From the NCBI RefSeq assembly GCF_038024855.1, contig NZ_CP139089.1, positions 1,302,001-1,366,000 of the forward strand: 64,000 nt of DNA, read 5' to 3'. How positions within the stretch are numbered: the first letter of the stretch is position 1; every line of letters begins with the position of its first letter. Positions 42,535 to 50,142 of this stretch are shown here, piece after piece. The DNA is from Methylocella tundrae. GTDB taxonomy: Bacteria; Pseudomonadota; Alphaproteobacteria; Rhizobiales; Beijerinckiaceae. The notes beneath the pieces were generated by a model. It did no database searches. It was not told where the DNA came from and saw only the letters and a list, made by a program, of their open reading frames with translations. Both the position numbers and the translations under genes were made by a program.

Positions 42535-43947
42535 ATGTCTGAATTGCGAAAAGATAGTCTCTCCTTCGTCGAGACACTCGGCCAGTCGGTCGCCAATGTC
42601 TCGCCGACGCTGACTCCCGCCCTTGCCGTCGCGGTCGTCGCGGGCATGGCGGGAACAGCGTCCTGGCTGGTCTATATCGCGGCGACCATCGCTCTGCTGA
42701 TCGTCGGTCTCAATGTCGGCAAGCTCGCCAAGCGGATTCCCGCCGCCGGCTCATTCTTCGTCTACGTCTCCCGTTCGCTCGGGCCGTCCTACGGGCTGCT
42801 CTCCGGCTGGTCCATGCTAGCGGCTTATCTCTTCACTGCGATGGCGCTGACCATCGCAACCTCGCTTTTCATCAAGACCCTATTGACGACGCTGCAGATC
42901 GGCGCGGCGCCGCCGAGCATCATTATCTATCTCGCGGTGTCGGGTTTGGCGCTCTGGTTCGCGTTCCGCGACATTCGCCTGTCGTCGCGGGTCGGCCTGA
43001 CGCTCGAAGCAATTTCCGTCGCCATTATCCTCATCGTCAGCGTTTCCGCGCTAGCCCAGGTGGGCTTTGCTCCCGACGTCAAGCAATTCAGCCTCGAGGG
43101 AGCCGATCTCGGCAAGTCGCTTCAGGCGATCGTCTTCGCGATTTTCTCCTATGTCGGATTCGAGAGCGCCGCCTCGCTCGGCAAGGAGGCGCGCGATCCT
43201 CAGCGCGTAATCCCTAAAGCCATTCAATGGACCGCGCTGTCCGCCGGACTTTTCTTCGTGTTCACGACCTATGTCATCACGCAAGGGTTCCAGGACGATG
43301 CGACGAAGCTCGGCGCCAGCGGCGCGCCGCTCGGCGACATTCTCGCCGGGCAAAGCGCCTGGATCATCGCCCTTGTCTATTTTGGCGCCGCCATCAGCAG
43401 CTTCGCTTGCGCCCTTGCGTCGATCAACGCCTTCGGCCGCACCCTGTTCTCGCTTGGCCGCTACCAGATTTTGCACAGGTCTCTCGGGCTCGCGCATCAA
43501 AAACACAAGACGCCCCATGTCGCCGTGACGATCGGGGCGGTCGTCAATTTCGTGCTGGTCGCGCTGCTCAGCGGAAATTCCGAAGTCGACACCTTCGGCT
43601 GGTACGGCACGATCGCCTCTTATGGCTTTATCGTTGTCTATTTTCTGGTCTCGATCGCAGCTCCGGTCTACCTCAAGAAAACCGGCGAACTCACGACGCG
43701 CGATACGGTCATTGGCGCCGTCGGCGCGACGCTGATGGCGCTGTCCCTCGTCGGCAGCCTGTATCCGCCGCCGCCCTATCCCTATAATCTGCTCCCCTAC
43801 GGATTCCTTGTTTACATGCTGCTCGGCGTTGCCTGGTTCTATGTGCTGAAGGCGCGGGCGCCCCACACCCTGCTCGGCATAGAAAACGATCTCGAGGAGG
43901 CTGCGGCCGCGGCTGGCTCTCCAGCTACGGCCGTGGCGGCTGAGTAA
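42535..43947 (+). CDS. APC superfamily amino acid permease
   Basis: A 470-residue integral membrane protein of the amino acid/polyamine/organocation type. It has about 12 helices. FVETLGQSVANVSPTLTPAL at the start of helix 1 is the substrate-binding G/S-rich unwinding region of this family, and AIVFAIFSYVGFESAASLGKEARDPQRVIP marks helix 6 and the following loop (about residues 200-232). The ATG at 42535 has GAGG 5 bases upstream; longer starts are possible. It probably imports an amino acid by proton or other coupling. It stands alone; substrate unknown. Confidence 0.82.
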   Translation: MSELRKDSLSFVETLGQSVANVSPTLTPALAVAVVAGMAGTASWLVYIAATIALLIVGLNVGKLAKRIPAAGSFFVYVSRSLGPSYGLLSGWSMLAAYLFTAMALTIATSLFIKTLLTTLQIGAAPPSIIIYLAVSGLALWFAFRDIRLSSRVGLTLEAISVAIILIVSVSALAQVGFAPDVKQFSLEGADLGKSLQAIVFAIFSYVGFESAASLGKEARDPQRVIPKAIQWTALSAGLFFVFTTYVITQGFQDDATKLGASGAPLGDILAGQSAWIIALVYFGAAISSFACALASINAFGRTLFSLGRYQILHRSLGLAHQKHKTPHVAVTIGAVVNFVLVALLSGNSEVDTFGWYGTIASYGFIVVYFLVSIAAPVYLKKTGELTTRDTVIGAVGATLMALSLVGSLYPPPPYPYNLLPYGFLVYMLLGVAWFYVLKARAPHTLLGIENDLEEAAAAAGSPATAVAAE

Positions 43948-43992
43948 ACGAAAGACAATGAAGCGCGGCGGAGCATTTCCGCCGCGCCGCGA

Positions 43993-45087
43993 TCAAGCCG
44001 CGGCTTCTGGCGTGGCGGCGGCGCGTGTAAAGAAGATGGTGACGCGCATGCCGCGGCCAGGGCTCGACTCGACCGTCAGCGCGGCCTTGGCGTTTTCGCG
44101 AAGCGAACGGACGATCAAGGCGCTGAGCTTGCCGCGCTTTGGCCATTCATCGCCTTCAGGCAGGCCAGCGCCGTCATCGGCGATCACGACGCGGCACCCC
44201 TCGCTGTCCGTGAGGCTCTGCAACGAGATGGTGCCTTGCTCGCGCCCTCGAAATGCGTGCTTGAGGGCGTTGGTCAAAAGCTCATTGACGACAAGGCCGG
44301 TCGGCATGGCGACGTTGACCGAGACAGGATAGGCGTCGACCTTGAGGTCCAGCCGCACGCCCTCTGTTGCGTGAGCGCGCATGACGGCCGAGGCGATCTG
44401 GGTGAGATAGGCGCCAAGATCGACCTCCTGGCCAGGCTGATCGTCGCCGAGTGAATTATAAAGCAGCTGCAGCGCCTCGATGCGGCCGGCGATTTTATCG
44501 AAAGAGCCGCCTGCCGCGTCCGCGCTGGCGGTCTTCGCTTCATAGCGGATTAAGGCTGTGATCATCTGCAAATTGTTCCGGACGCGGTGCTGAATTTCCC
44601 GCAGGGCGGTGTCCTTCTCGCGCAATTGCCGCTCGAATTCTTCGCGCGCGCCATCGCGGTCGATATGGACGCAGACGAGCGCGGCGAGCCTGAACACAGT
44701 TGTTCCAGCCTCGTCCTCGATTGTGTTCGAATAAGCCTCGACGGCGACCTCTTCGCCGTCGGGGCGCTCGATCATGAACGAGCCGACATGATCGCTGTTT
44801 TCAATGATGGCCTGGCCGAGAAGCCGAGCGGGGTCGCCACCCAGCGCGCGGCCGCGCACAACGCCCCAAGGCCTGCCTTCCACCTCGCCGAAAGCTTGGC
44901 CGGACAGTTTTTCAAACTCTGGATTGACGTAGACGATGCGTTCGCCCTCCGCCATCTCGGAAACGATAAGAGCGACAGGGACCTGATCGAGAAAGCGGCG
45001 GAATTGCTCGCTTTCAAGCGCCCCGGCCAAATCGGGCGTCGTGAGCAGGTTTTCGATTTGCTCGGCCTTGTCGTCGTCTTTGGTCAT
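43993..45087 (-). CDS. Sensor histidine kinase, PAS plus HisKA_2/HATPase
   Basis: A 364-residue soluble kinase. Residues 25-150 form a PAS-like domain (VALIVSEMAEGERIVYVNPEFEKLSG). The dimerisation and phospho-acceptor helix is EIQHRVRNNLQMITALI (about 168-184), which marks the HisKA_2 type used in alphaproteobacterial general stress and light signalling. The ATPase domain follows with NELLTNALKHAF and DDGAGLPEG. PAS-HisKA_2 kinases often feed PhyR/EcfG-type pathways, but no response regulator is adjacent. No membrane helix is present. It is divergent from the HAD gene. Confidence 0.85.
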   Translation of the reverse strand: MTKDDDKAEQIENLLTTPDLAGALESEQFRRFLDQVPVALIVSEMAEGERIVYVNPEFEKLSGQAFGEVEGRPWGVVRGRALGGDPARLLGQAIIENSDHVGSFMIERPDGEEVAVEAYSNTIEDEAGTTVFRLAALVCVHIDRDGAREEFERQLREKDTALREIQHRVRNNLQMITALIRYEAKTASADAAGGSFDKIAGRIEALQLLYNSLGDDQPGQEVDLGAYLTQIASAVMRAHATEGVRLDLKVDAYPVSVNVAMPTGLVVNELLTNALKHAFRGREQGTISLQSLTDSEGCRVVIADDGAGLPEGDEWPKRGKLSALIVRSLRENAKAALTVESSPGRGMRVTIFFTRAAATPEAAA

Positions 45088-45405
45088 GGCGCGGAAGAAA
45101 ACTCTCTATCGGAAGTCGCGGAGCAAGCTGAGCCGGGAACGCCGCCTTGAACGACTCTAAGCAAGGTTGCGCTGTGGCGCCAACGCAACCTTGCTGAGGG
45201 AGCCGCCGATTTCGAATTGTTTTCGTTGGAAAACCGGCGTCCGGTTTTCAGAACGATATGCAGTTTCGATGCTTCTCGACTTAAATAATAGCAGAAAATT
45301 CGCGAATGCGGGCTTTCATTCGCGGCGCGCCGGCCGCCGGCTCACTTTGATGGCGGCGCCATTGCTGCATAATTACGCACGCTGTCGAACGAAAGCGAAG
45401 ATCAA
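45088..45405. repeat. Divergent intergenic region with two inverted repeats
   Basis: Holds AGCAAGGTTGCG (45160-45171) with its exact reverse complement CGCAACCTTGCT (45184-45195), loop 12. It also holds GAAAACCGG (45229-45237) with CCGGTTTTC (45241-45249), loop 3. The second resembles the GATCCCGAAAAGT-type Hyphomicrobiales repeat mosaic. The region separates the kinase (minus) and HAD gene (plus). Confidence 0.55.
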
Positions 45406-46191
45406 GTGTCACAGGTGAAGAAGCCCGAGCAAGCCGTCAAAGGCGTTCTCCTCGATATAGACGGCGTTGTCTGCGTTGGCCCCAGGGCTCTTGCGGGCTC
45501 GCTCGACGCAATCGCCCATATCCGGGAATTGTGCGTGCCGCTGAAGTTTGTCACCAATACGACGCGCCGTCCAAGGCGCGTCATCGTTGAGGATCTCATG
45601 CGCCTTGGACTCGAGGTCGCAACCGAGGACATCTTCACGCCGGCAAGCATTGCACGCAATCTGCTGGCGCAGAAAAATCTTGCGCCCTTGCTGATCGTGC
45701 ACCCGGACCTTCGCGAGGATTTTGCCGGTTTGCCGCCAGGCAGCGTCGAGGCCGTCGTGATCGGCGACGCGGGCGACTGCTTCAGCTATGATAATTTGAA
45801 CAAGTCCTACCGGAAGCTTATCCATGGCGCCGAGTTTTTCGCACTCGCGAAAAATCGGAATTTCCTCGACAGCGACGGTGAGCTCAGCCTCGACGCCGGT
45901 CCTTTCGTCGCGGCGCTGGAATATGGATCCGGGAAAACCGCGACGGTCCTCGGCAAGCCCTCCCCCGCCTTTTTCAAGCTCGCCGTCGAGAGCATGGGGC
46001 GCCCAAAGGAGCATGTCGTCATGATCGGCGACGATGCGGAAGCCGACGTCGGCGGCGCTATGGCGGCCGGCCTTCAGGCAATCCTCGTGCGCACCGGCAA
46101 ATATAGGCCCGGCCAGGAGACGCATTTACCGACTCCGCCGACGGCCGTCGTCGCCGATCTTAAGGCCGCGGTCGAATGGATGTTTGGCTGA
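45406..46191 (+). CDS. HAD-IIA family phosphatase (LHPP/TIGR01458-like)
   Basis: A 261-residue HAD hydrolase with motif 1 LLDIDGVV (residues 14-21), motif 2 FVTNTTRRP and motif 3/4 GKPSPAFF followed by VVMIGDDAEADVGGA. The type IIA cap lies between motifs 2 and 3. The family includes NagD and the mammalian phospholysine phosphohistidine phosphatase; the bacterial substrate is unknown. It starts with GTG at 45406. It ends 166 bases before tRNA-Ser. Confidence 0.85.
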   Translation: MSQVKKPEQAVKGVLLDIDGVVCVGPRALAGSLDAIAHIRELCVPLKFVTNTTRRPRRVIVEDLMRLGLEVATEDIFTPASIARNLLAQKNLAPLLIVHPDLREDFAGLPPGSVEAVVIGDAGDCFSYDNLNKSYRKLIHGAEFFALAKNRNFLDSDGELSLDAGPFVAALEYGSGKTATVLGKPSPAFFKLAVESMGRPKEHVVMIGDDAEADVGGAMAAGLQAILVRTGKYRPGQETHLPTPPTAVVADLKAAVEWMFG

Positions 46192-46357
46192 TGAACCGGC
46201 TCGGGCGCTATGACGCTTGACCTCCACCTCCGGCGCCGCTCACGGTCATTCTGCGTCAGGCGCCGCCGCCTGCAAAACGACAGTTGGAATCGCGCGCGGT
46301 TCTGCGTATAGACACGAAGCTTCGCCGTGCGTCGTCGGACGGGTCGTCATGATTGCC

Positions 46358-46447
46358 GGAAGGGTGGCCGAGTGGTTTAAGGCAGCGGTCTTGAAAACCG
46401 CCGTGGGTGCAAGCCCACCGTGGGTTCGAATCCCACCTCTTCCGCCA
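46358..46447 (+). tRNA. tRNA-Ser (anticodon TGA), integration target
   Basis: A 90-base tRNA including encoded CCA. The anticodon loop CTTGAAA gives TGA. The long variable arm CCGTGGGTGCAAGCCCACCG and T arm GGTTCGAATCC are typical for Ser. Its last 14 bases plus one form the left att repeat of the island; the tRNA stays intact after integration. Confidence 0.95.
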
Positions 46448-46448
46448 C
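46434..46448. repeat. Left attachment site (attL core) in tRNA-Ser
   Basis: CACCTCTTCCGCCAC, the 3' end of tRNA-Ser(TGA) plus one base, repeated exactly at 61856-61870. It defines the left edge of the integrated element. Confidence 0.9.
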
Positions 46449-46556
46449 CGGCATGTTTGAGACTGTTTGTCAATGACCGAAACAACCTAAAAAATCAACG
46501 GCTTGACGAATATCTCATTTACACATGTTTGTCAGAATTTGCCTTAAGCACTGTTC

Positions 46557-46578
46557 GAAACTAGGATAGCACTAGGAC
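46557..46578. repeat. Left arm-type direct repeats (candidate integrase sites)
   Basis: GAAACTAGGATAG (46557-46569) and ACTAGGAC just after it. A near copy, GAAACTAGGATGG, lies at 61782-61794 inside the right end, with another CTAGGAT at 61774. The spacing from the att core (about 110 bases left, 70 bases right) fits accessory binding sites of a tyrosine recombinase or its directionality factor. Confidence 0.5.
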
Positions 46579-46595
46579 GGAAACCGAGTGCTTGA

Positions 46596-47774
46596 GTGGC
46601 AAAGCTTCATCTCTTATCGGCGCGATTCTGCGCGACCGTAGCGGAACCCGGCCGCCATGCGGACGGCGGCAATCTCTATCTGCGCGTCGACGCTTCGGGA
46701 GCGGCCCGCTGGACCTTCATGTGGATGCGAAATGGACGCCAGCGCGAGGCTGGCCTGGGATCGCGCGATCTCGTTTCTCTCGCTCAGGCGCGCGAGCTCG
46801 CCGGCCACATGCGCGAGTCGCTTTCTAAAGGGATCGATCCTCTCGACGCTCGCGCGGCCGAGCGACGCGCCAATGCGGCGCGCGTCACCTTTGGCGAGTC
46901 GGCTGATGCGTTGCTCGCATCAAAGGAATCCGGCTGGCGCAACGAAAAGCACAAGGCGCAATGGCGCATGACGCTTGAACATTATGCGGCAAGCTTGCGG
47001 CCGATCGCCGTGGCGGACGTCTCGACGCAGGACGTTCTACGCGCCTTGCAACCAATCTGGCGCACCAAGCCGGAAACGGCCAGCCGGCTGCGCGGGCGCA
47101 TTGAGGCGGTGATTGATTCGGCCCGCGTCGCCGGCCATATCGACGATCGCGCGCCGAACCCCGCGCGTTGGGGCGGACATTTGGAAATGCTGCTTCCGAA
47201 GCCCGCAAAGCTCTCGCGCGGTCATCATGCGGCGATGCCATATCAGGAAATCCCCGCCTTTCTGGCCCGGCTGCGCCAAGCGGAAGGCATGGGCGCCCGC
47301 GCGCTTGAGCTCGTCATCTTGACGGCCGCCCGTAGTGGCGAGGTGCTGGGCGCCGTATGGCCCGAGGTCAATTTCGAGGCGAGGATCTGGACGGTGCCGG
47401 CAAGCCGTATGAAGGCCGCGCGCGAGCACCGAATCCCTCTTTCGGAAGCGGCGATCAAACTATTGGCCGCGATCGCCGAGTTCAAAATCGGTGACTTCGT
47501 TTTTCCGGGCCAAAAGCCGGGCAAGTCGCTCTCGAATATGGCGCTCGATATGACGCTTCGCAGGCTAAAGGCCGATGGCGTGACCGCGCACGGCTTTCGC
47601 TCGGCCTTCCGCGATTGGGCCGGCGAAGAAACGCACTATGCCCGCGAGATCGCCGAGGCGGCGCTCGCTCACCAGATCGGCGACAAAGCAGAGCAAGCCT
47701 ATCGGCGCGGCGATGCGCTGGAAAAGCGGCGGGCGCTTATGGACGATTGGGCCGCGTTTTGCGGGGCCAGTTAA
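46596..47774 (+). CDS. int: Tyrosine-type integrase of the element
   Basis: A 392-residue phage-type integrase of the P4/DUF4102 class. The N-terminal arm-binding domain spans about residues 10-90 (GRHADGGNLYLRVDASGAAR), the SAM-like core-binding domain about 100-190, and the catalytic domain about 205-380. Active-site residues are visible: R in TAARSGEVLG, HGFRSAFRDW, H in ALAHQIG and the nucleophile Y in EQAYRRGD. It starts with GTG at 46596, only 148 bases from the tRNA, the usual position for an integrase that uses the tRNA 3' end as attB. Confidence 0.95.
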   Translation: MAKLHLLSARFCATVAEPGRHADGGNLYLRVDASGAARWTFMWMRNGRQREAGLGSRDLVSLAQARELAGHMRESLSKGIDPLDARAAERRANAARVTFGESADALLASKESGWRNEKHKAQWRMTLEHYAASLRPIAVADVSTQDVLRALQPIWRTKPETASRLRGRIEAVIDSARVAGHIDDRAPNPARWGGHLEMLLPKPAKLSRGHHAAMPYQEIPAFLARLRQAEGMGARALELVILTAARSGEVLGAVWPEVNFEARIWTVPASRMKAAREHRIPLSEAAIKLLAAIAEFKIGDFVFPGQKPGKSLSNMALDMTLRRLKADGVTAHGFRSAFRDWAGEETHYAREIAEAALAHQIGDKAEQAYRRGDALEKRRALMDDWAAFCGAS

Positions 47775-47800
47775 TGTCGCGGGTTAACAACGGGCCAGCT

Positions 47801-47869
47801 CCGTTTATCGGATAAAATCTCCGATGTTCTTGACATGCGTTTTTATCGGCTATAATTTCCGATAAACGG
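47801..47869. promoter_or_regulatory. Promoter with flanking 12-bp operator dyad
   Basis: TTGACA (47830-47835) and TATAAT (47851-47856), 15 bases apart. CCGTTTATCGGA (47801-47812) and its exact reverse complement TCCGATAAACGG (47858-47869) flank the promoter. A shorter arm pair TTATCGG/CCGATAA surrounds the -10 box itself. The right arm ends one base before the first ATG of the HTH gene, so the transcript is almost leaderless. Confidence 0.75.
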
Positions 47870-47884
47870 ATGAGGGCAAGAGCA

Positions 47885-48541
47885 ATGGCGACACCGAGTA
47901 ATCTAATCGAGAGTGTTGCGAGAGCACTCGGTGTGCCTGAAGCGACTGTATCGTCTCACTATCGCGCACTTCGGGAAGCGGGCCTTGTTAGCAAGGCTGG
48001 TCGCGGGCGAGGTTCGGCAAAAATGACGACTCAAGATGCGGCTAACCTTTTGATCGCCGTAGCCGGCAGTTCCGCCCTGAAAAACGCCATTGAAACTGTG
48101 ACCGAAATTGTTGCGCTTCCGGTTGTTCTTACGTTTGGCGGGAAAAATCCGATCTTTGGGAAATGGACAACCGTACCGATTCCGCTTCTGCAAGCGCTGC
48201 CAGCCAAACATACTTTTGGACAGGTTTTTGCGGCGTTAATCCAAGCCGCTGCCGATGGATCTCTACTGGAAGCGCGTGCACATTTACCTGCCAACAAGCG
48301 TTTTATAGAGATTAGTTTCTTAAGCCCCGGCTCTAACGCAATGCTTAGATTCTTCGAAGAGTCGGGAAAAAACCTAGAGGGCGCGCAATATTCTTCGATC
48401 CCGTACGACAAAAGATCATCTCAAAATGTTGATGAGCTCAAAGGACATAGTACTACGCCTAAATTCTACGGGGATTTGACGCAAAAGCGCTCATTCAGCG
48501 AAAATACAATCATAGCTGTAGCTGAATTACTTCGAAAATAA
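47885..48541 (+). CDS. HTH regulator of the element (repressor candidate)
   Basis: A 218-residue protein. Residues 5-45 form a winged-HTH-like DNA-binding unit (VARALGVPEATVSSHYRALREAGLV). The C-terminal 150 residues have no family I recognise. A start at 47870 (5 codons longer) is possible, but GAGG at 47872 favours 47885. The gene sits directly behind a strong promoter whose boxes lie within a 12-bp dyad, so it probably represses itself. By position it could be the switch that holds the element in the chromosome. Confidence 0.6.
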   Translation: MATPSNLIESVARALGVPEATVSSHYRALREAGLVSKAGRGRGSAKMTTQDAANLLIAVAGSSALKNAIETVTEIVALPVVLTFGGKNPIFGKWTTVPIPLLQALPAKHTFGQVFAALIQAAADGSLLEARAHLPANKRFIEISFLSPGSNAMLRFFEESGKNLEGAQYSSIPYDKRSSQNVDELKGHSTTPKFYGDLTQKRSFSENTIIAVAELLRK

Positions 48542-48556
48542 GGTAAGGATCAAAAA

Positions 48557-48853
48557 ATGCTCAATAAGTGCATCCGGGCCGAGGTTTCCTCGGACCGAAG
48601 ACAGAATAATTTTGCCAATCCGCAACTACGGACGCTATTGAAAGCATCGGCATCGAGCATTTCGGAGCCGGTCATTCCACCGATTAAACTGCTGTATTCG
48701 GTTGTCGAAGTATTGAAATTGCTGAGCATTGGCAGAAACACATTCTATGCGTTGATAAAGAACAATGAGCTGAAGGCGACCAAAATTCGAGGTCGGACAT
48801 TGGTTCATATCGATGAAATCCATCGATTCCTACGTAGTCTTCCGACTATTTAG
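48557..48853 (+). CDS. AlpA/excisionase-like HTH protein
   Basis: A 98-residue protein. The C-terminal half (YSVVEVLKLLSIGRNTFYAL, about 46-65, then IKNNELKATKIRGRTLVHIDEI) is the MerR-like winged helix of the excisionase/HTH_17 family. The N-terminal 40 residues are Ser/Arg-rich. In P4-like satellites AlpA proteins activate excision and bind near att. It lies 15 bases after the HTH regulator gene and 17 before the primase, suggesting one transcript. Confidence 0.8.
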   Translation: MLNKCIRAEVSSDRRQNNFANPQLRTLLKASASSISEPVIPPIKLLYSVVEVLKLLSIGRNTFYALIKNNELKATKIRGRTLVHIDEIHRFLRSLPTI

Positions 48854-48870
48854 CGCGCACGCCTCCCGCC

Positions 48871-50142
48871 ATGCCGGCGCAATCTCTTTCCTTTGAACAA
48901 TGGATCGCTCAAGGCCGCGGTCGCACCGTGCACAGCGAGCTTGAGCGCCGAGGCCTTTTAACGCGCAGCATGCTCGGCGACGCCGGCGTGCCTTGTCCTG
49001 GCTGTGGCGGCCGCGATCGCTTCGCGGTCAATTTCAAGAAAGACGTCTGGAATTGCCGCGCCTCGGGAATCGGCGGCGACGCCATCGCCCTGGCGCAGCA
49101 TATCGACGGCTCAACTTTCCTCGTCGCCGTGGAGACCGTGCTTGGCGAGCCTCCACCCGGCCGGGGATCGACTGAAAGCGACGAAGAGCGCCGCGTGCGC
49201 GAAGACAGGCTTGCAAGGGCGCGCGCAGACTTTGAGCGGCGCGAACAGGATGACGCCAAAACCGCGCAGCGCTTCCGCGAGCGCGAACGTTGGGCGGCTT
49301 GGAAGCTTTGGACAAGCGCGGCCCCGATCGCCGGCACGATGGCGGAAGCCTATTTGGGCTTGCGCGGCGTTGAAGCGCCGCCCGGCGCGCGGCTACGGTT
49401 TCACGCCAACGCGCCGCTATGGGATCGCCCGAAAGACCAGGGCGGCAAGATCATTCATTTCGGCCCGGCGCTGATCGCGGCCATCGAGGGCGCGAGCGGG
49501 CGCTTTTCCGGCGTGCAGCGGACTTGGATCGATCTCGCGCAGCCCAAAGGCAAGGCGCTGATCGTCCATCCTGAGACTGGCGAGATCCTGCCGGCAAAAA
49601 AGGCGCGAGGCTCGATCAAGGGCGGCGCGATCCTTTTGGTCAAGGGCCGCGACGGCTCCGATTTTCCTGGCGATTGCAAGCCTGCGCGCCGTCTCTTTCT
49701 CGGCGAGGGAATCGAGACGGTGCTCTCGGTTTACTGCGCCATGCGCGAGGCCAATGATCCCTTGCTCGAAGGCGCAGAGTTTCGGGCGGCGGTCGACCTC
49801 GGCAATCTATGCGGGCCGGCGGCCGGACGCATCCCGCATCCGACCTTGAAAAAGGCCGATCGCAACGGCGTCGAGCGGCGGCTGTTCGTCCCGAATAACG
49901 AGCCGAAAGATGATCCTGCTTTTCCGTTGATCCCGATCGCGCGCAGCGTCGACGATCTGTGGTTGTTGGGCGACGGCGACAGCGAGCCGTTCTTTACGCG
50001 GATGGCGCTCGAGCGAGCGGGGAAGCGGTTTTCGAGGGCATATCCCTGGCTCGTCATTCGACTGTTCATGGCGACGGCCGGACGCGACTTCAACGACATG
50101 AGGCTCGCCTCGCTTCGAACCGCCGCGGAGGCCTGCGCCTGA
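48871..50142 (+). CDS. Primase-like protein with CHC2-type finger and Toprim domain
   Basis: A 423-residue protein. The N-terminal zinc-finger region CPGCGGRDRFAVNFKKDVWN has Cys42, Cys45 and Cys62, but the fourth ligand position is Ser65 (CRASGIGGD), where relatives have Cys. A DUF7146-like middle part follows. The Toprim fold begins RRLFLGEGIETVLSV (about residue 272), with the acidic Glu and later Asp needed for primer synthesis. It would prime replication of the element. Its stop touches the start of the helicase gene (TGAATG), so the two are translated together. Confidence 0.85.
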   Translation: MPAQSLSFEQWIAQGRGRTVHSELERRGLLTRSMLGDAGVPCPGCGGRDRFAVNFKKDVWNCRASGIGGDAIALAQHIDGSTFLVAVETVLGEPPPGRGSTESDEERRVREDRLARARADFERREQDDAKTAQRFRERERWAAWKLWTSAAPIAGTMAEAYLGLRGVEAPPGARLRFHANAPLWDRPKDQGGKIIHFGPALIAAIEGASGRFSGVQRTWIDLAQPKGKALIVHPETGEILPAKKARGSIKGGAILLVKGRDGSDFPGDCKPARRLFLGEGIETVLSVYCAMREANDPLLEGAEFRAAVDLGNLCGPAAGRIPHPTLKKADRNGVERRLFVPNNEPKDDPAFPLIPIARSVDDLWLLGDGDSEPFFTRMALERAGKRFSRAYPWLVIRLFMATAGRDFNDMRLASLRTAAEACA

